Part shown: positions 9,109 to 16,735 of the stretch, one piece after another
Layout of the letters: the number at the start of each line of letters is the position of its first letter
How positions within the stretch are numbered: the stretch's first letter is position 1
Assembly (NCBI RefSeq): GCF_030717995.2
Contig: NZ_CP157743.1
Coordinates: 930,001-994,000, forward strand
Direction of reading: 5' to 3'
Source: Methylomarinum sp. Ch1-1
Lineage (GTDB): Bacteria > Pseudomonadota > Gammaproteobacteria > Methylococcales > Methylomonadaceae
DNA length: 64,000 bases
Notes under the pieces: model-generated
Seen by the model: only the letters and a program-made list of their open reading frames with translations
Databases searched by the model: none
What the model was told of the DNA's origin: nothing
Translations under genes and position numbers: made by a program

Positions 9109-9432
9109 ATGACGAATAATGTTACTAACAGTGATATCGGAACGCGATTAAAAACCAGGCGAAAAAAGTTAGGTATGAGTCAGCAGGAGTTAGCCGATAG
9201 ATCTGGCGTAGGCCGGTCGACTATTGCAAAAATAGAGAAGGGACCGACCACTCAACCAACCGAAACTTATCTGAAGTTACTTGCAAAAGCGCTGGACGTA
9301 TCTCCGGCATGGTTGCAATATGGAGTAGAGTTTGATGATGAAGTTTATGAAGCTGCGATAATCTTACAAGAGCTTCCAGAGGAAAAAAGAAAGGCAGTTA
9401 TCAACATGATCAAAGTCATTTCACAGTCTTAA
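9109..9432 (+). CDS. XRE-family (Cro/CI-like) transcription regulator
   Basis: This 107-residue protein has an HTH_3 domain at about 11-66 (GTRLKTRRKKLGMSQQELAD, then GVGRSTIAKIEKG). A short C-terminal helical tail (EEKRKAVINMIKVI) may dimerise. It is the likely master repressor of the island. It lies between the integrase/Xis genes and the oppositely oriented replication-type genes, a usual switch position. Confidence 0.88.
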   Translation: MTNNVTNSDIGTRLKTRRKKLGMSQQELADRSGVGRSTIAKIEKGPTTQPTETYLKLLAKALDVSPAWLQYGVEFDDEVYEAAIILQELPEEKRKAVINMIKVISQS

Positions 9433-9498
9433 TCACTCCTTCATTCGTAAACATCTCCTCCAAGAGTGGTCGGTCCCTTCTCTATTAAAGCATTTCTA

Positions 9499-9544
9499 CT
9501 ATAGCTGAATCAGGATTGCTTCTATAGCTGAATCAGGATTGCTT
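9499..9544. repeat. 23-bp perfect tandem duplication
   Basis: Two exact copies (9499-9521 and 9522-9544) of a unit beginning ctatagctgaatcagg. On the minus strand each unit encodes the last residues (AILIQL) and stop codon of the small gene at 9522-9698, so the 3' end of that gene has been duplicated just behind itself. Confidence 0.9.
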
Positions 9545-9698
9545 CGTCTGATGCGCCCACCTGATGCATGATGAAGCTGCCGTGTTGTGGGTGATTGCCG
9601 GTAAAGATTGTTTGATTGCCGGCGTGGTGGGTTTGCAGGTCTGTCGCTTCGTCGTGAATCGTTGCTAGTTGGTTGAGGGTGATTTCTTGGAACTTCAT
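9522..9698 (-). CDS. Small island protein of 58 residues, function unknown
   Basis: Reading the minus strand from ATG at 9698 gives an uninterrupted 58-residue protein starting MKFQEITLNQLATIHDEATD and ending GASDEAILIQL. A purine-rich ribosome site (aaggaaaa) lies about 6 bases before the ATG. The sequence is ordered and acidic/histidine-rich (HHAG, HPQHGSFIMHQ) and does not look like a chance frame. I do not recognise the family. It points the same way as the Rep-like gene behind it. Confidence 0.55.
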   Translation of the reverse strand: MKFQEITLNQLATIHDEATDLQTHHAGNQTIFTGNHPQHGSFIMHQVGASDEAILIQL

Positions 9699-9790
9699 TG
9701 TTATTTTTCCTTGTTGGATTTGAAGAGCCGGTGATTGTATCTGAGAATATTAGGCAATGCTAATAACTAAGCCGTGACTTATTGTGTTGA

Positions 9791-10645
9791 TCAAGCGTAA
9801 TGCGCGCAATGAGCCGGTAATTTGCTTTGCTTTTTTAGCTGTCTGAATCGAGCGTGGTATTCTTTAGCAAGCCGCGTCATCGGGGCGCTAGATGCGGTCA
9901 CATTCTTCAAGCTGTAGCCCAGCATATTGCGCCGGTATTCTTTGAGGTTGTAATCTGCCCAGTTCAATGTTGCGTATAGGTTGCCATAGGCGTTGATAGT
10001 TTCGTTCCGGCTGTTTAAGCCCCATTCAAGAAAACTTCTTTTCTCGCCTGTCGTCATTTTGCGGTTTACCTTTGCAAGCGCCTTTCTTATAAGTGATTGC
10101 TCAGGCTCAGCAATAAGCATTGCGCCTTGTAGGTGAAGTTTGCCGCGTCCGGCTGTCTCAATGACGAAATAATATTCTACCGGCCTGTTAAGACCTTTTA
10201 GAGCTTCTGTTATGTGGTCACGCAGAAAGTCAGCCAGCTTTTTTGTTTTCTGCCGGTAGAAGGCCCCCACAAGCTCATTTGAGGCATTAAATGTAAAAGG
10301 GGTGAGCTTCAGGCCGCCGCCTCTTTTTTCTGCGTTTTCCAACGCCAGTTGATAGAAAAATACTTTGTTGCATTCATCCAAATATTGCCATTTTTGAACC
10401 ATCGGAATGCGTGATGTTATGTGTCTTATATTTATACATACTGGTTTGCCTTTCTTTTTGGCTTTTTCCAATTTGACTACAGCCTGCATGGCCTCTAGTG
10501 TGCGCCTGTTTTTGAGCTTGGTTTTTCTCGATGGTTTTCGGCGGGAATCTTCACATTTTTGTATTTCGCGTTTTCGGCGTAGAAAGGCCGCACGCCTTTC
10601 AAGAAATAAAGTTTGGTCGTATTTCAGTGGTGTATAATATGTCAT
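9791..10645 (-). CDS. Rep-like protein with HUH/CRESS-type motifs
   Basis: A protein of about 284 residues from the ATG at 10645; an in-frame start at 10684 would add 13. After a basic N-terminal region it shows, in order and with plausible spacing, three replication-initiator motifs: FTFNA (about 117-121) like motif I; KLHLQGA (about 170-176), whose HLQG equals the HxQ form of motif II; and DYNLKEY with Y232xxK235 like the catalytic motif III. An ETAGRGKLHLQ context also recalls inovirus Gp2/plasmid Rep proteins. It probably nicks DNA to start rolling-circle replication of the excised island. No helicase domain is present. The match is by motif only. Confidence 0.6.
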   Translation of the reverse strand: MTYYTPLKYDQTLFLERRAAFLRRKREIQKCEDSRRKPSRKTKLKNRRTLEAMQAVVKLEKAKKKGKPVCINIRHITSRIPMVQKWQYLDECNKVFFYQLALENAEKRGGGLKLTPFTFNASNELVGAFYRQKTKKLADFLRDHITEALKGLNRPVEYYFVIETAGRGKLHLQGAMLIAEPEQSLIRKALAKVNRKMTTGEKRSFLEWGLNSRNETINAYGNLYATLNWADYNLKEYRRNMLGYSLKNVTASSAPMTRLAKEYHARFRQLKKQSKLPAHCAHYA

Positions 10646-10906
10646 GTAATATATTTTCTTAAGGCCTCCGGCGTTGCAGCGCATTGGGGGCTTTTTTGTT
10701 TGTGTTACCGGTTGCCGGATTTTCGCCTCACATCACCCAGATTTTCAAAATCACAGTAGGCGATGAATAGGTCCCCTCAGCATAAAGTCGTTTTTTTCTA
10801 AGACATTGGTTTTTATCACGCCGTCGGCATGGTCACGTCATCGACTCCGGCAATACAATGTAAACATCGGCCAAACAAGCCGCCGCAAGTATCAACTCAG
10901 CCATCG

Positions 10907-11473
10907 TCAACTCTCCTCTACGATCTCGATCTCTTCCGGCGCTGGCAGATCATAAACTGAATCGCTTTGTTGCTCCTTGCGCATTTCTTCGATCTCTGCC
11001 GCCGTCAGTTCGGATACGATCAGCTCCGGCAACTCGCTGGGTTCCGGCTCCAGTTCATCAACTCGTAAAGCCTTGCGTGCTGCCTCTTGTGTTAGCCGCA
11101 GAGACGTTGACAGAGCCGCGACACCGCGCGTTTTGTAGTGCGGTGGTAGGTTCTTATCGTTTAGCATCTCTTCAAGCAATATGGCGCTTGCCGTGCGTAG
11201 CTGCCGGACGTGTGCAAGGTCATCGACGATGGAGGCGGCAATCTGGGCTTTTAGGCTGTCGATGAATCCGGCATCGGATAGTAATTGCTGACGCGCCAAT
11301 TCGACCGATTCATCGGTCAGAGAGCCCTTGCTGACGCCGTGCCTTTTGAAGTGGCGCGCCAGTGTCGCAATGCTGATGCCGGTCTTGTCTGCGATGCTGG
11401 CTAACGAATAGCCAGCGTCACGCAAGTGGATTGCCTCTTTAATCTCGGGTGTTGTTTTCGGCTTTCCCGGCAT
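10907..11473 (-). CDS. HTH protein resembling phage terminase small subunits
   Basis: This 188-residue protein has an N-terminal homeodomain-like HTH (TPEIKEAIHLRDAGYSLASIADKTGISIATLARHFKRHG, given in parts as TPEIKEAIHLRDAGYS and GISIATLARHFK). A long helical middle (LTDESVELARQQLLSD, then RTASAILLEEML) and an acidic tail (PEEIEIVEES) follow. This HTH-helical-acidic layout is common in small terminase subunits and related packaging or regulatory proteins. Without a comparison the role stays open. It is the last gene of a tight three-gene unit, one base after the preceding stop codon. Confidence 0.55.
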   Translation of the reverse strand: MPGKPKTTPEIKEAIHLRDAGYSLASIADKTGISIATLARHFKRHGVSKGSLTDESVELARQQLLSDAGFIDSLKAQIAASIVDDLAHVRQLRTASAILLEEMLNDKNLPPHYKTRGVAALSTSLRLTQEAARKALRVDELEPEPSELPELIVSELTAAEIEEMRKEQQSDSVYDLPAPEEIEIVEES

Positions 11474-11474
11474 A

Positions 11475-11777
11475 TCACGCCGCCTCTAGTAGCAACTTCG
11501 GTGCGTAATGCAAAATGAACCACTTTTTTAGTTCCGATCTGAAGAAGCAAGGGCGGTTTCCGATGCGGATATGTTCAATTTTGCCATACGTCACGCGATT
11601 GCCGCGTGGGTAGCCTTTCTTGACGGCATCCGGCGATATTGGATTTCTCAGGTTCTCAGTGATGATTGAATAAAAATCAGGGTGCTTGTCGTCAAGCCCT
11701 TCAATGATTAGCAGTTCATCGTATAGCCTGTGCAGGTAGACTGATGCTTCGAATTTGTTAAGGTAGATTGTTCTCAT
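11475..11777 (-). CDS. Small island protein with winged-helix-like features, unknown
   Basis: A 100-residue protein starting MRTIYLNKFEASVYLHRLYDE. The ATG overlaps the stop codon of the upstream gene (ATGA), which decides the start over a longer upstream frame. The middle (ISPDAVKKGYPRGNRVTYGKIEHIRIGNRPCFFRSELKKWF) resembles the tail of MerR/AlpA-like DNA readers, where an HTH is followed by IGxRxxFxxxELxxW. I do not recognise a named family. It is the middle gene of the unit and is probably translationally coupled on both sides. Confidence 0.6.
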   Translation of the reverse strand: MRTIYLNKFEASVYLHRLYDELLIIEGLDDKHPDFYSIITENLRNPISPDAVKKGYPRGNRVTYGKIEHIRIGNRPCFFRSELKKWFILHYAPKLLLEAA

Positions 11778-12202
11778 TGGTTGCCCTCCATTTCTTCGTG
11801 AATCCTGATTTTTGCCCGCGTCATTGCATCGCCATAATCGATTGATGACGCCTCTTGCCATTCCGCGCTATTCATCATTTCCGATAACTCAGGATTATGG
11901 GCCTCATCAACACGGGCCTCTAAAAACTGCCGAATGGCTAAAGCCAGCCAGCGCGACGAACCCGCGACCGCGTCAACTAAATCAGGATGCGAACAAAGTC
12001 CTATTTCATACTGGCGTAATGCATGTAAATAGATCGACGGCAGATACAGGCCAACGGGTGACACGCCGACCTTTTCCATTTCCTCCTTGATGATCTCTTG
12101 TTTGGCCTTAGTGGCTTTCATTTTTGCTCGATAACGCCGCATTCTTTCGGTGGCGGTCATTGATTCGCCCTTAATTGGCTTTGGTCCCGGTTTTTTCTTC
12201 AT
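11774..12202 (-). CDS. Basic-N-terminus island protein, unknown
   Basis: A 142-residue protein. The first 30 residues (KKKPGPKPIKGESMTATERM, then RRYRAKMK) form the GPKP...ERMRRYR motif seen at the start of many small phage and plasmid proteins and probably contact DNA or RNA. The remainder is helical, with a conserved-looking LPSIYLHALRQYE segment. It is the first gene of a three-gene minus-strand operon, and its stop overlaps the next start by four bases. Its role is not known. Confidence 0.6.
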   Translation of the reverse strand: MKKKPGPKPIKGESMTATERMRRYRAKMKATKAKQEIIKEEMEKVGVSPVGLYLPSIYLHALRQYEIGLCSHPDLVDAVAGSSRWLALAIRQFLEARVDEAHNPELSEMMNSAEWQEASSIDYGDAMTRAKIRIHEEMEGNQ

Positions 12203-12315
12203 TTTTTATAACCATTTGAATTAAAAAGAATATTGTATTATTAATTCGTATACGTTACAAGATGTAAGTTGTTGATTGTTTAATTAATCATCTAACGGCT
12301 GGACGATAGGCATAA

Positions 12316-12339
12316 AAAAACCGGCACAGTGGCCGGTTT
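12316..12339 (-). terminator. Rho-independent terminator of the resolvase gene
   Basis: On the minus strand an 8-bp stem (aaaccggc/gccggttt, 12318-12325 with 12332-12339) is followed by seven T residues. It lies 20 bases after the resolvase stop codon. A clean stem and T-run make it convincing. Confidence 0.8.
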
Positions 12340-12358
12340 GGTGGTGAGGCAGCGTGTA

Positions 12359-12916
12359 TCAGTCAGATAGAAGCCTATAGGCGGTTGCTTTGCTGATCTG
12401 ATACTCTGACATGAGGTCTTTTATTTTTGTGCCGCTGGCGCGCTTCTCCTTCAGTTCTGTGATCTGCGTCGGCGTCAGCTTAGATTTTGCGCCGAACTTA
12501 ACGCCATTCTCTTTGGCTTTGGCTATGCCATCGGTTTGTCGCTCTTTGCGGAGAGCTGTCTCAAACTCAGCAATGGACGCAAGCATGTTGAATAAGAGTT
12601 TGCCGGTCGGTGTCGAGGTATCGATGTTTTGATCGAGGACGACGAGCTCGATGCCACGTGTTTGCAAATCGTCGGCTATTTGGGTGAGGTGCAGTGTTGA
12701 ACGCGCCAGTCGGTCAAGCTTTGTGACTACAAGCTGATCACCTTTTCTGAGATGTCTTAAACAGGCTTTTAGTTGAGGTCTGTTGTCGGTGGTTCCTGTG
12801 TGCTTCTCTTGGAATATCTCGCTGTCGCCGTCGCCGCAATACTTTGTTAATTTCTTCAGTTGAGCGTCCAGCGATTGACCGGTTGATGAAACTCTCGCGT
12901 AACCTATTTTAGCCAT
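12359..12916 (-). CDS. Serine recombinase (resolvase/invertase family)
   Basis: This 185-residue enzyme has the small serine-recombinase layout. The N-terminal catalytic domain opens with IGYARVSSTGQSLDAQ (nucleophile S10, R8) and has VTKLDRLARS around 65-74. The long dimer helix starts near 105, and a C-terminal HTH lies at about 148-183 (LTPTQITELKEK, then KDLMSEYQISKATAYRLL). Such enzymes resolve dimers or invert segments and often bind their own promoter. A palindromic site lies directly upstream. The gene has its own terminator and separates the satellite-like genes from the cargo. Confidence 0.92.
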   Translation of the reverse strand: MAKIGYARVSSTGQSLDAQLKKLTKYCGDGDSEIFQEKHTGTTDNRPQLKACLRHLRKGDQLVVTKLDRLARSTLHLTQIADDLQTRGIELVVLDQNIDTSTPTGKLLFNMLASIAEFETALRKERQTDGIAKAKENGVKFGAKSKLTPTQITELKEKRASGTKIKDLMSEYQISKATAYRLLSD

Positions 12917-12933
12917 GATCGTATCCTCTTAAT

Positions 12934-12981
12934 TATGTCTCATAAACTCTTAGAGTTTGTTGGAATTAATTATGAGACATA
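12934..12981. promoter_or_regulatory. Candidate resolvase site or operator (perfect inverted repeat)
   Basis: Perfect 12-bp arms tatgtctcataa (12934-12945) and ttatgagacata (12970-12981) flank a second palindrome aaactcttagagttt (12944-12958). The site is 18 bases upstream of the resolvase start, where res sites and self-operators of this family lie. The rest of the gap to the cargo (12982-13268) is AT-rich and should hold the cargo promoter; I could not fix a -35/-10 pair. Confidence 0.6.
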
Positions 12982-13268
12982 GAATAAGACGCGTCAAGAC
13001 CGCATTCTACCGTTTAGCAAAAAAGGTCTTGCAATGTATACTTTAAAAGACAAATAATCGCCTTTTGGATTTACGCCTATATATTTTTCAATTATCATAC
13101 TTCAGCATTTCAATATGGATGCCTTATGAATTTACCCGCATCCACTTGATAGATCCTCTTTTATTCATCCGTTTTTTCATCCTGTTTCCGCTATTTCAAT
13201 GAGGGATAAGGAGAAAAAGATAGACGTCTTATCGCCTACAATGGAGTAAAAATAGCTTTGGATAGAGC

Positions 13269-13859
13269 ATGATAGAAGAATTGACTACGGTAGAGGAAAG
13301 TAAAATATTCATTGGATATCATGGGACAAGCGAAGAATGTGCCGACAAAATCCTAGATACAAATTTTAAACCAAGCGAAAATCCTGATGATTGGCTTGGA
13401 TATGGTATATACTTCTTTGTAGATGGGATCTCTGATCCTATAAATAATGCTAAGGAATGGGCTACAAATCAAGCATGGAACGGTAGGAGCAATCCTCCTT
13501 TGTATCCCCGATATACTGTTCTATCAGCTGAAGTTCATGGTAAGAATGTTCTAGATACAAATAAACAAGAAGATCTTAAAGCTTTTAATCAGGTAAGAGA
13601 CAAATTACTGGAAATACACGATAAACACTGGAAAAGAAACCGTAAGCTTGAAGAAGATAATCGGATTCTTTGGAACATGGTTGCTGACTTTATGAAACTA
13701 GAGATTATTATTCATAATCTTTACATAAAAACAAAACGACAAAGACAATATAGAATCAAATCTAATGTTCCGAATGTAACGGTAATGTGCGTGAAAAATT
13801 CTGCAAATATATGCACTAACACAATGAAAAAAGCAAAGGAAGGAAAGGTGAAATTATGA
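13269..13859 (+). CDS. ADP-ribosyltransferase-like toxin (CmdT-like)
   Basis: A 196-residue protein whose first 55 residues show the PARP/ART-type signature: FIGYHGTSEECADKIL (H18-G-T) followed by WLGYGIYFFVDG (Y45/Y48). The histidine would hold NAD and the tyrosine would stack on nicotinamide. The rest is helical and lysine-rich, fitting an RNA or protein substrate. It starts a three-gene unit: its stop overlaps the next start (ATGA), and a SecB-like chaperone ends the unit. Toxin, antitoxin and SecB-like chaperone in this order is the layout of CmdTAC, an anti-phage system whose toxin ADP-ribosylates mRNA. The third catalytic residue cannot be assigned by eye. The DNA is much more AT-rich than the flanks, a sign of transfer. 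Confidence 0.72.
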   Translation: MIEELTTVEESKIFIGYHGTSEECADKILDTNFKPSENPDDWLGYGIYFFVDGISDPINNAKEWATNQAWNGRSNPPLYPRYTVLSAEVHGKNVLDTNKQEDLKAFNQVRDKLLEIHDKHWKRNRKLEEDNRILWNMVADFMKLEIIIHNLYIKTKRQRQYRIKSNVPNVTVMCVKNSANICTNTMKKAKEGKVKL

Positions 13860-14119
13860 ACATTCAAGAATTGGCAAAACAAGCCCTTGAGCGTATTAAT
13901 TCAATGTCTGCAGAAGAACTTGGAGAGAAATTTGTAGAACATGGCTATGGATATGTTCCTGTTCAATTGGAGTCCCCTTACCATGTAACTTATTCTAATA
14001 AGCAAATCGTTGTTGTTCGCTCTGTAGATATGAAACATTACCCGATTTCAGAAGTCAAAGTCGCAAATCAACCTACGTTTTTTACTTTGGAAAATCACAA
14101 CATTGATCTTGCAGCATAA
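13856..14119 (+). CDS. Middle gene of the toxin-antitoxin-chaperone unit (putative antitoxin)
   Basis: An 87-residue protein starting MNIQELAKQALERINSMSAE, with an N-terminal helix and then a beta-rich part (YVPVQLESPYHVTYSNKQ). The C-terminal tail (NQPTFFTLENHNIDLAA) is hydrophobic and aromatic. I recognise no family. Position and size between an ART-like toxin and a SecB-like protein make it the likely antitoxin. In such systems a C-terminal segment is recognised by the chaperone, and the exposed tail leads to proteolysis when the chaperone is titrated. Ending in -LAA, as the ssrA tag does, fits that idea but does not prove it. Confidence 0.6.
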   Translation: MNIQELAKQALERINSMSAEELGEKFVEHGYGYVPVQLESPYHVTYSNKQIVVVRSVDMKHYPISEVKVANQPTFFTLENHNIDLAA

Positions 14120-14122
14120 AAA

Positions 14123-14500
14123 ATGCAGATATCCCTACGCGAAACAAAGGTAGAGAAGTTAGAATTTTATAGAATTGAAGAGCTACCCAAAGAGGACTCT
14201 ATCGAGTTAGGTTACTCTAGTGGCTTTAGCAATGATCATGGAACTTCCTTTATAATAAGCTTCAATCTATCTCTAAAATCCAAAGAAGGCTTCAACTTGT
14301 CTATCGAATATATTGCTTTTTTTGAAACTGATGAAGAGCTTACTGAAGAATTTAAGAATTCTCACTTTACAAAAGAAAACGCTCCAGCAATAGCCTATCC
14401 TTTTTTACGTAGTTTTATTAGCACACTGACCGTAAATTCTGGCTATGGTGCTGTTCTTTTGCCGACAATTAACTTTCATGCAATGGCAAACCAGGAATAA
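14123..14500 (+). CDS. SecB-like chaperone (CmdC-like)
   Basis: This 125-residue protein has the SecB fold signature in its C-terminal half: ENAPAIAYPFLRSFISTL followed by LLPTINFHAM (about 85-121), equivalent to the PYAR...PPxNF segment of SecB. The first half gives the beta-strands (FIISFNLSLKSK, then FNLSIEYIAFFETD). Genuine export SecB is about 150 residues and sits elsewhere in the chromosome. A solitary SecB-like gene behind a toxin and a small protein is typical of toxin-antitoxin-chaperone systems. It starts 3 bases after the preceding stop, so it is co-expressed. Confidence 0.75.
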   Translation: MQISLRETKVEKLEFYRIEELPKEDSIELGYSSGFSNDHGTSFIISFNLSLKSKEGFNLSIEYIAFFETDEELTEEFKNSHFTKENAPAIAYPFLRSFISTLTVNSGYGAVLLPTINFHAMANQE

Positions 14501-14631
14501 GTTATACATACATTACTGATCCACCATCTAGTCATTAGCTAACAATTCCTTTTCGCCACATGTGCGGCATTAATTGCATCAAAAAGTAATAAATTTTGAA
14601 GTATTGACTAAAAATATCGATCACAAAAAAA

Positions 14632-14656
14632 TGCCTACTATATGCCTATTAATTTT
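14632..14656. repeat. Candidate integrase arm-type site, right
   Basis: A copy of the 7415-7439 sequence with one mismatch (tgcctactatatgcctatta and on), in the same orientation, 50 bases inside the right attachment repeat. The gap 14501-14707 otherwise holds no gene. Confidence 0.5.
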
Positions 14657-14707
14657 ATATTAGTCTTTCAATAAAAAGAAAATAGGCGCTCAATCCATTG
14701 AAATTAA

Positions 14708-14783
<76 letters not shown>

Positions 14784-15173
14784 TTATTTGTTGTAGATCG
14801 CTTTCGGGTCTTTCAGTACCGGCTCGACCGGTTGCCATTGCCCATCTACCAGACTGCGGTAGAAGCAGCTTTCTCGACCGGTATGACAGGCGATGCCGCC
14901 CTCTTGTTCAATTTTCAGTAAGATGACGTCTTCGTCGCAGTCCAATTGGATATCCAGCACCTTCTGCCGGTGGCCGGATTCCTCGCCTTTGCGCCATAAC
15001 TTTTGCCGCGAACGGGACCAGTACACGGCGTAGCCTTCCTCGGCGGTCAATTGCAGGGACTCCCGGTTCATCCAGGCGAACATCATCACCCTGCCGCTGT
15101 CGGCTTGTTGTGCGATGACCGGCACCAGCCCGTCATCGGTCCAGCGGATTTCGTCCAGCCAGGCGTCGCTCAT
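14784..15173 (-). CDS. hisI: Phosphoribosyl-AMP cyclohydrolase
   Basis: A 129-residue cytosolic enzyme opening the adenine ring of PR-AMP, third step of histidine synthesis. The metal-binding residues are visible: the [22 protein letters not shown] region (about 83-104) contains the acidic pair and one cysteine, and RESCFYRS gives the second. [13 protein letters not shown] and [18 protein letters not shown] are family signatures. It is the last gene of hisBHAFI; its start overlaps the hisF stop (ATGA). HisE is not fused to it but encoded at 49.4 kb. Confidence 0.95.
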   Translation of the reverse strand: MSDAWLDEIRWTDDGLVPVIAQQADSGRVMMFAWMNRESLQLTAEEGYAVYWSRSRQKLWRKGEESGHRQKVLDIQLDCDEDVILLKIEQEGGIACHTGRESCFYRSLVDGQWQPVEPVLKDPKAIYNK

Positions 15174-15943
15174 AACCTCACCTCGATACCTCTAGCCTGC
15201 ATGTGCTGCTTGGCCTGTTCGATGCTGTATTCGGCGAAGTGGAAGATGCTGGCGGCCAGCACCGCATCGGCTTTGCCTTCGATGATGCCGTCGGCCAGGT
15301 GATCGAGGTTGCCGACGCCGCCGGAGGCGATTACCGGCACCGATACCGCCTCGCTGATCGCGCGGGTCAGGGCCAGGTCGAAACCTTCGCGGGTGCCGTC
15401 GCGGTCCATGCTGGTCAGCAGGATTTCGCCGGCGCCGTAATCGGTCATTTTTTTCGCCCACTCGACCGCATCGATGCCGGTCGGCTTGCGGCCGCCGTGG
15501 GTGAAGATTTCCCAGCGGTTCGGTTCGCCTTCGGCGCTGACTTTTTTGGCGTCGATCGCGACGACGATGCATTGCGAGCCGAATCTTTGCGCCGCTTCCC
15601 TGACGAATTCCGGATTGCGCACCGCGGCGCTGTTGATGCCGACCTTGTCGGCGCCGGCATTGAGCATCCGGCGTATATCGTCCAGCGTCCTGATGCCGCC
15701 CCCGACGGTCAGTGGGATGAAGACTTCGCTGGCGACCTGTTCGACCACGTGGGCGATGGTGTCGCGGTCGTCATGGGTCGCGGTGATATCGAGAAAGGTG
15801 ATTTCGTCGGCGCCTTCCCGGTCATAGCGTCTGGCGACTTCGACCGGATCGCCGGCGTCGCGGATGTCGACGAATTGGACGCCTTTGACGACGCGGCCGT
15901 TATCGACATCGAGACAAGGGATAATACGTTTAGCTAAGCTCAT
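15170..15943 (-). CDS. hisF: Imidazole glycerol phosphate synthase, cyclase subunit
   Basis: This 257-residue (beta/alpha)8 barrel uses ammonia from HisH to form imidazole glycerol phosphate and AICAR. The start [16 protein letters not shown] contains the catalytic aspartate D12, and [13 protein letters not shown] holds the second. Both phosphate-binding glycine motifs ([10 protein letters not shown] and [10 protein letters not shown]) are present. It starts 3 bases after the hisA stop and overlaps hisI by 4 bases. The length is normal for the family. Confidence 0.97.
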   Translation of the reverse strand: MSLAKRIIPCLDVDNGRVVKGVQFVDIRDAGDPVEVARRYDREGADEITFLDITATHDDRDTIAHVVEQVASEVFIPLTVGGGIRTLDDIRRMLNAGADKVGINSAAVRNPEFVREAAQRFGSQCIVVAIDAKKVSAEGEPNRWEIFTHGGRKPTGIDAVEWAKKMTDYGAGEILLTSMDRDGTREGFDLALTRAISEAVSVPVIASGGVGNLDHLADGIIEGKADAVLAASIFHFAEYSIEQAKQHMQARGIEVRL

Positions 15944-15946
15944 GAT

Positions 15947-16681
15947 TTATGCGAATGATTCCGCCAGTTTTTCGGCCTCGGCAAAATCCAGCGTGCCTTC
16001 ATAAATGGCGCGGCCGGTGATTGCGCCCATGATGCCGTCTTCGGCTACTGCGCCCAAGGCGCGGATATCGTCCATGTTGGTGATGCCGCCGGAGGCGATG
16101 ACGGGAATACGAATCGAGCGCGCCAGTTTGGCGGTGGCTTCGACATTGACGCCGGTCATCATGCCGTCGCGGGAGATGTCGGTATAGATGATCGCTTCGA
16201 CGCCGTAATTCTCGAATTTTTGCGCCATATCGATGACGTCATGGCGCGACAGTTTGGACCAGCCGTCGATCGCCACTTTGCCTTCTTTGGCGTCGAGACC
16301 GACGATGATATGGCCGGGGAACTCCAGCGCCACGTCCCTGATAAAATGGGGTTCGCTGACCGCCTTGGTGCCGATGATGACATATTGCACGCCGGCATCC
16401 AGATAGCCCTGTATTGTGTCCTCGTCGCGTATGCCGCCGCCGATTTGCACCGGCACATCGGGATAAGCTTCGACAATGGCGTGAATCACGTCGGCATTTT
16501 TCGGCTTGCCGGCAAACGCGCCGTCCAGGTCGACTAGGTGAATCCTTCTCGCGCCTGCTTCCACCCATTTGCCGGCTACGGCCACGGGATCGTCAGAAAA
16601 TACGGTATTGTCTTCCATGCGACCCTGACGCAAACGGACACACTTTCCTTCTTTTAAATCAATTGCAGGTATTAGCAACAT
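15947..16681 (-). CDS. hisA: ProFAR isomerase (HisA)
   Basis: A 244-residue (beta/alpha)8 barrel that opens the ribose ring of ProFAR by an Amadori rearrangement. The catalytic D8 lies in [19 protein letters not shown] and the second aspartate in [13 protein letters not shown]. The phosphate sites [11 protein letters not shown] and [10 protein letters not shown] are intact. It lies between hisH (54 bases upstream) and hisF (3 bases downstream). Confidence 0.97.
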   Translation of the reverse strand: MLLIPAIDLKEGKCVRLRQGRMEDNTVFSDDPVAVAGKWVEAGARRIHLVDLDGAFAGKPKNADVIHAIVEAYPDVPVQIGGGIRDEDTIQGYLDAGVQYVIIGTKAVSEPHFIRDVALEFPGHIIVGLDAKEGKVAIDGWSKLSRHDVIDMAQKFENYGVEAIIYTDISRDGMMTGVNVEATAKLARSIRIPVIASGGITNMDDIRALGAVAEDGIMGAITGRAIYEGTLDFAEAEKLAESFA

Positions 16682-16735
16682 ATCAACTTCTCAACGGTTA
16701 AATCAGATACATAGAGGCGAGTAAAAGGCACGGCG

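Noticed and set aside
15203-15937. A 244-codon open frame on the plus strand opposite hisF
   Set aside because: It mirrors the GC-rich third positions of hisF on the other strand and shows no family features; hisF has all catalytic motifs.
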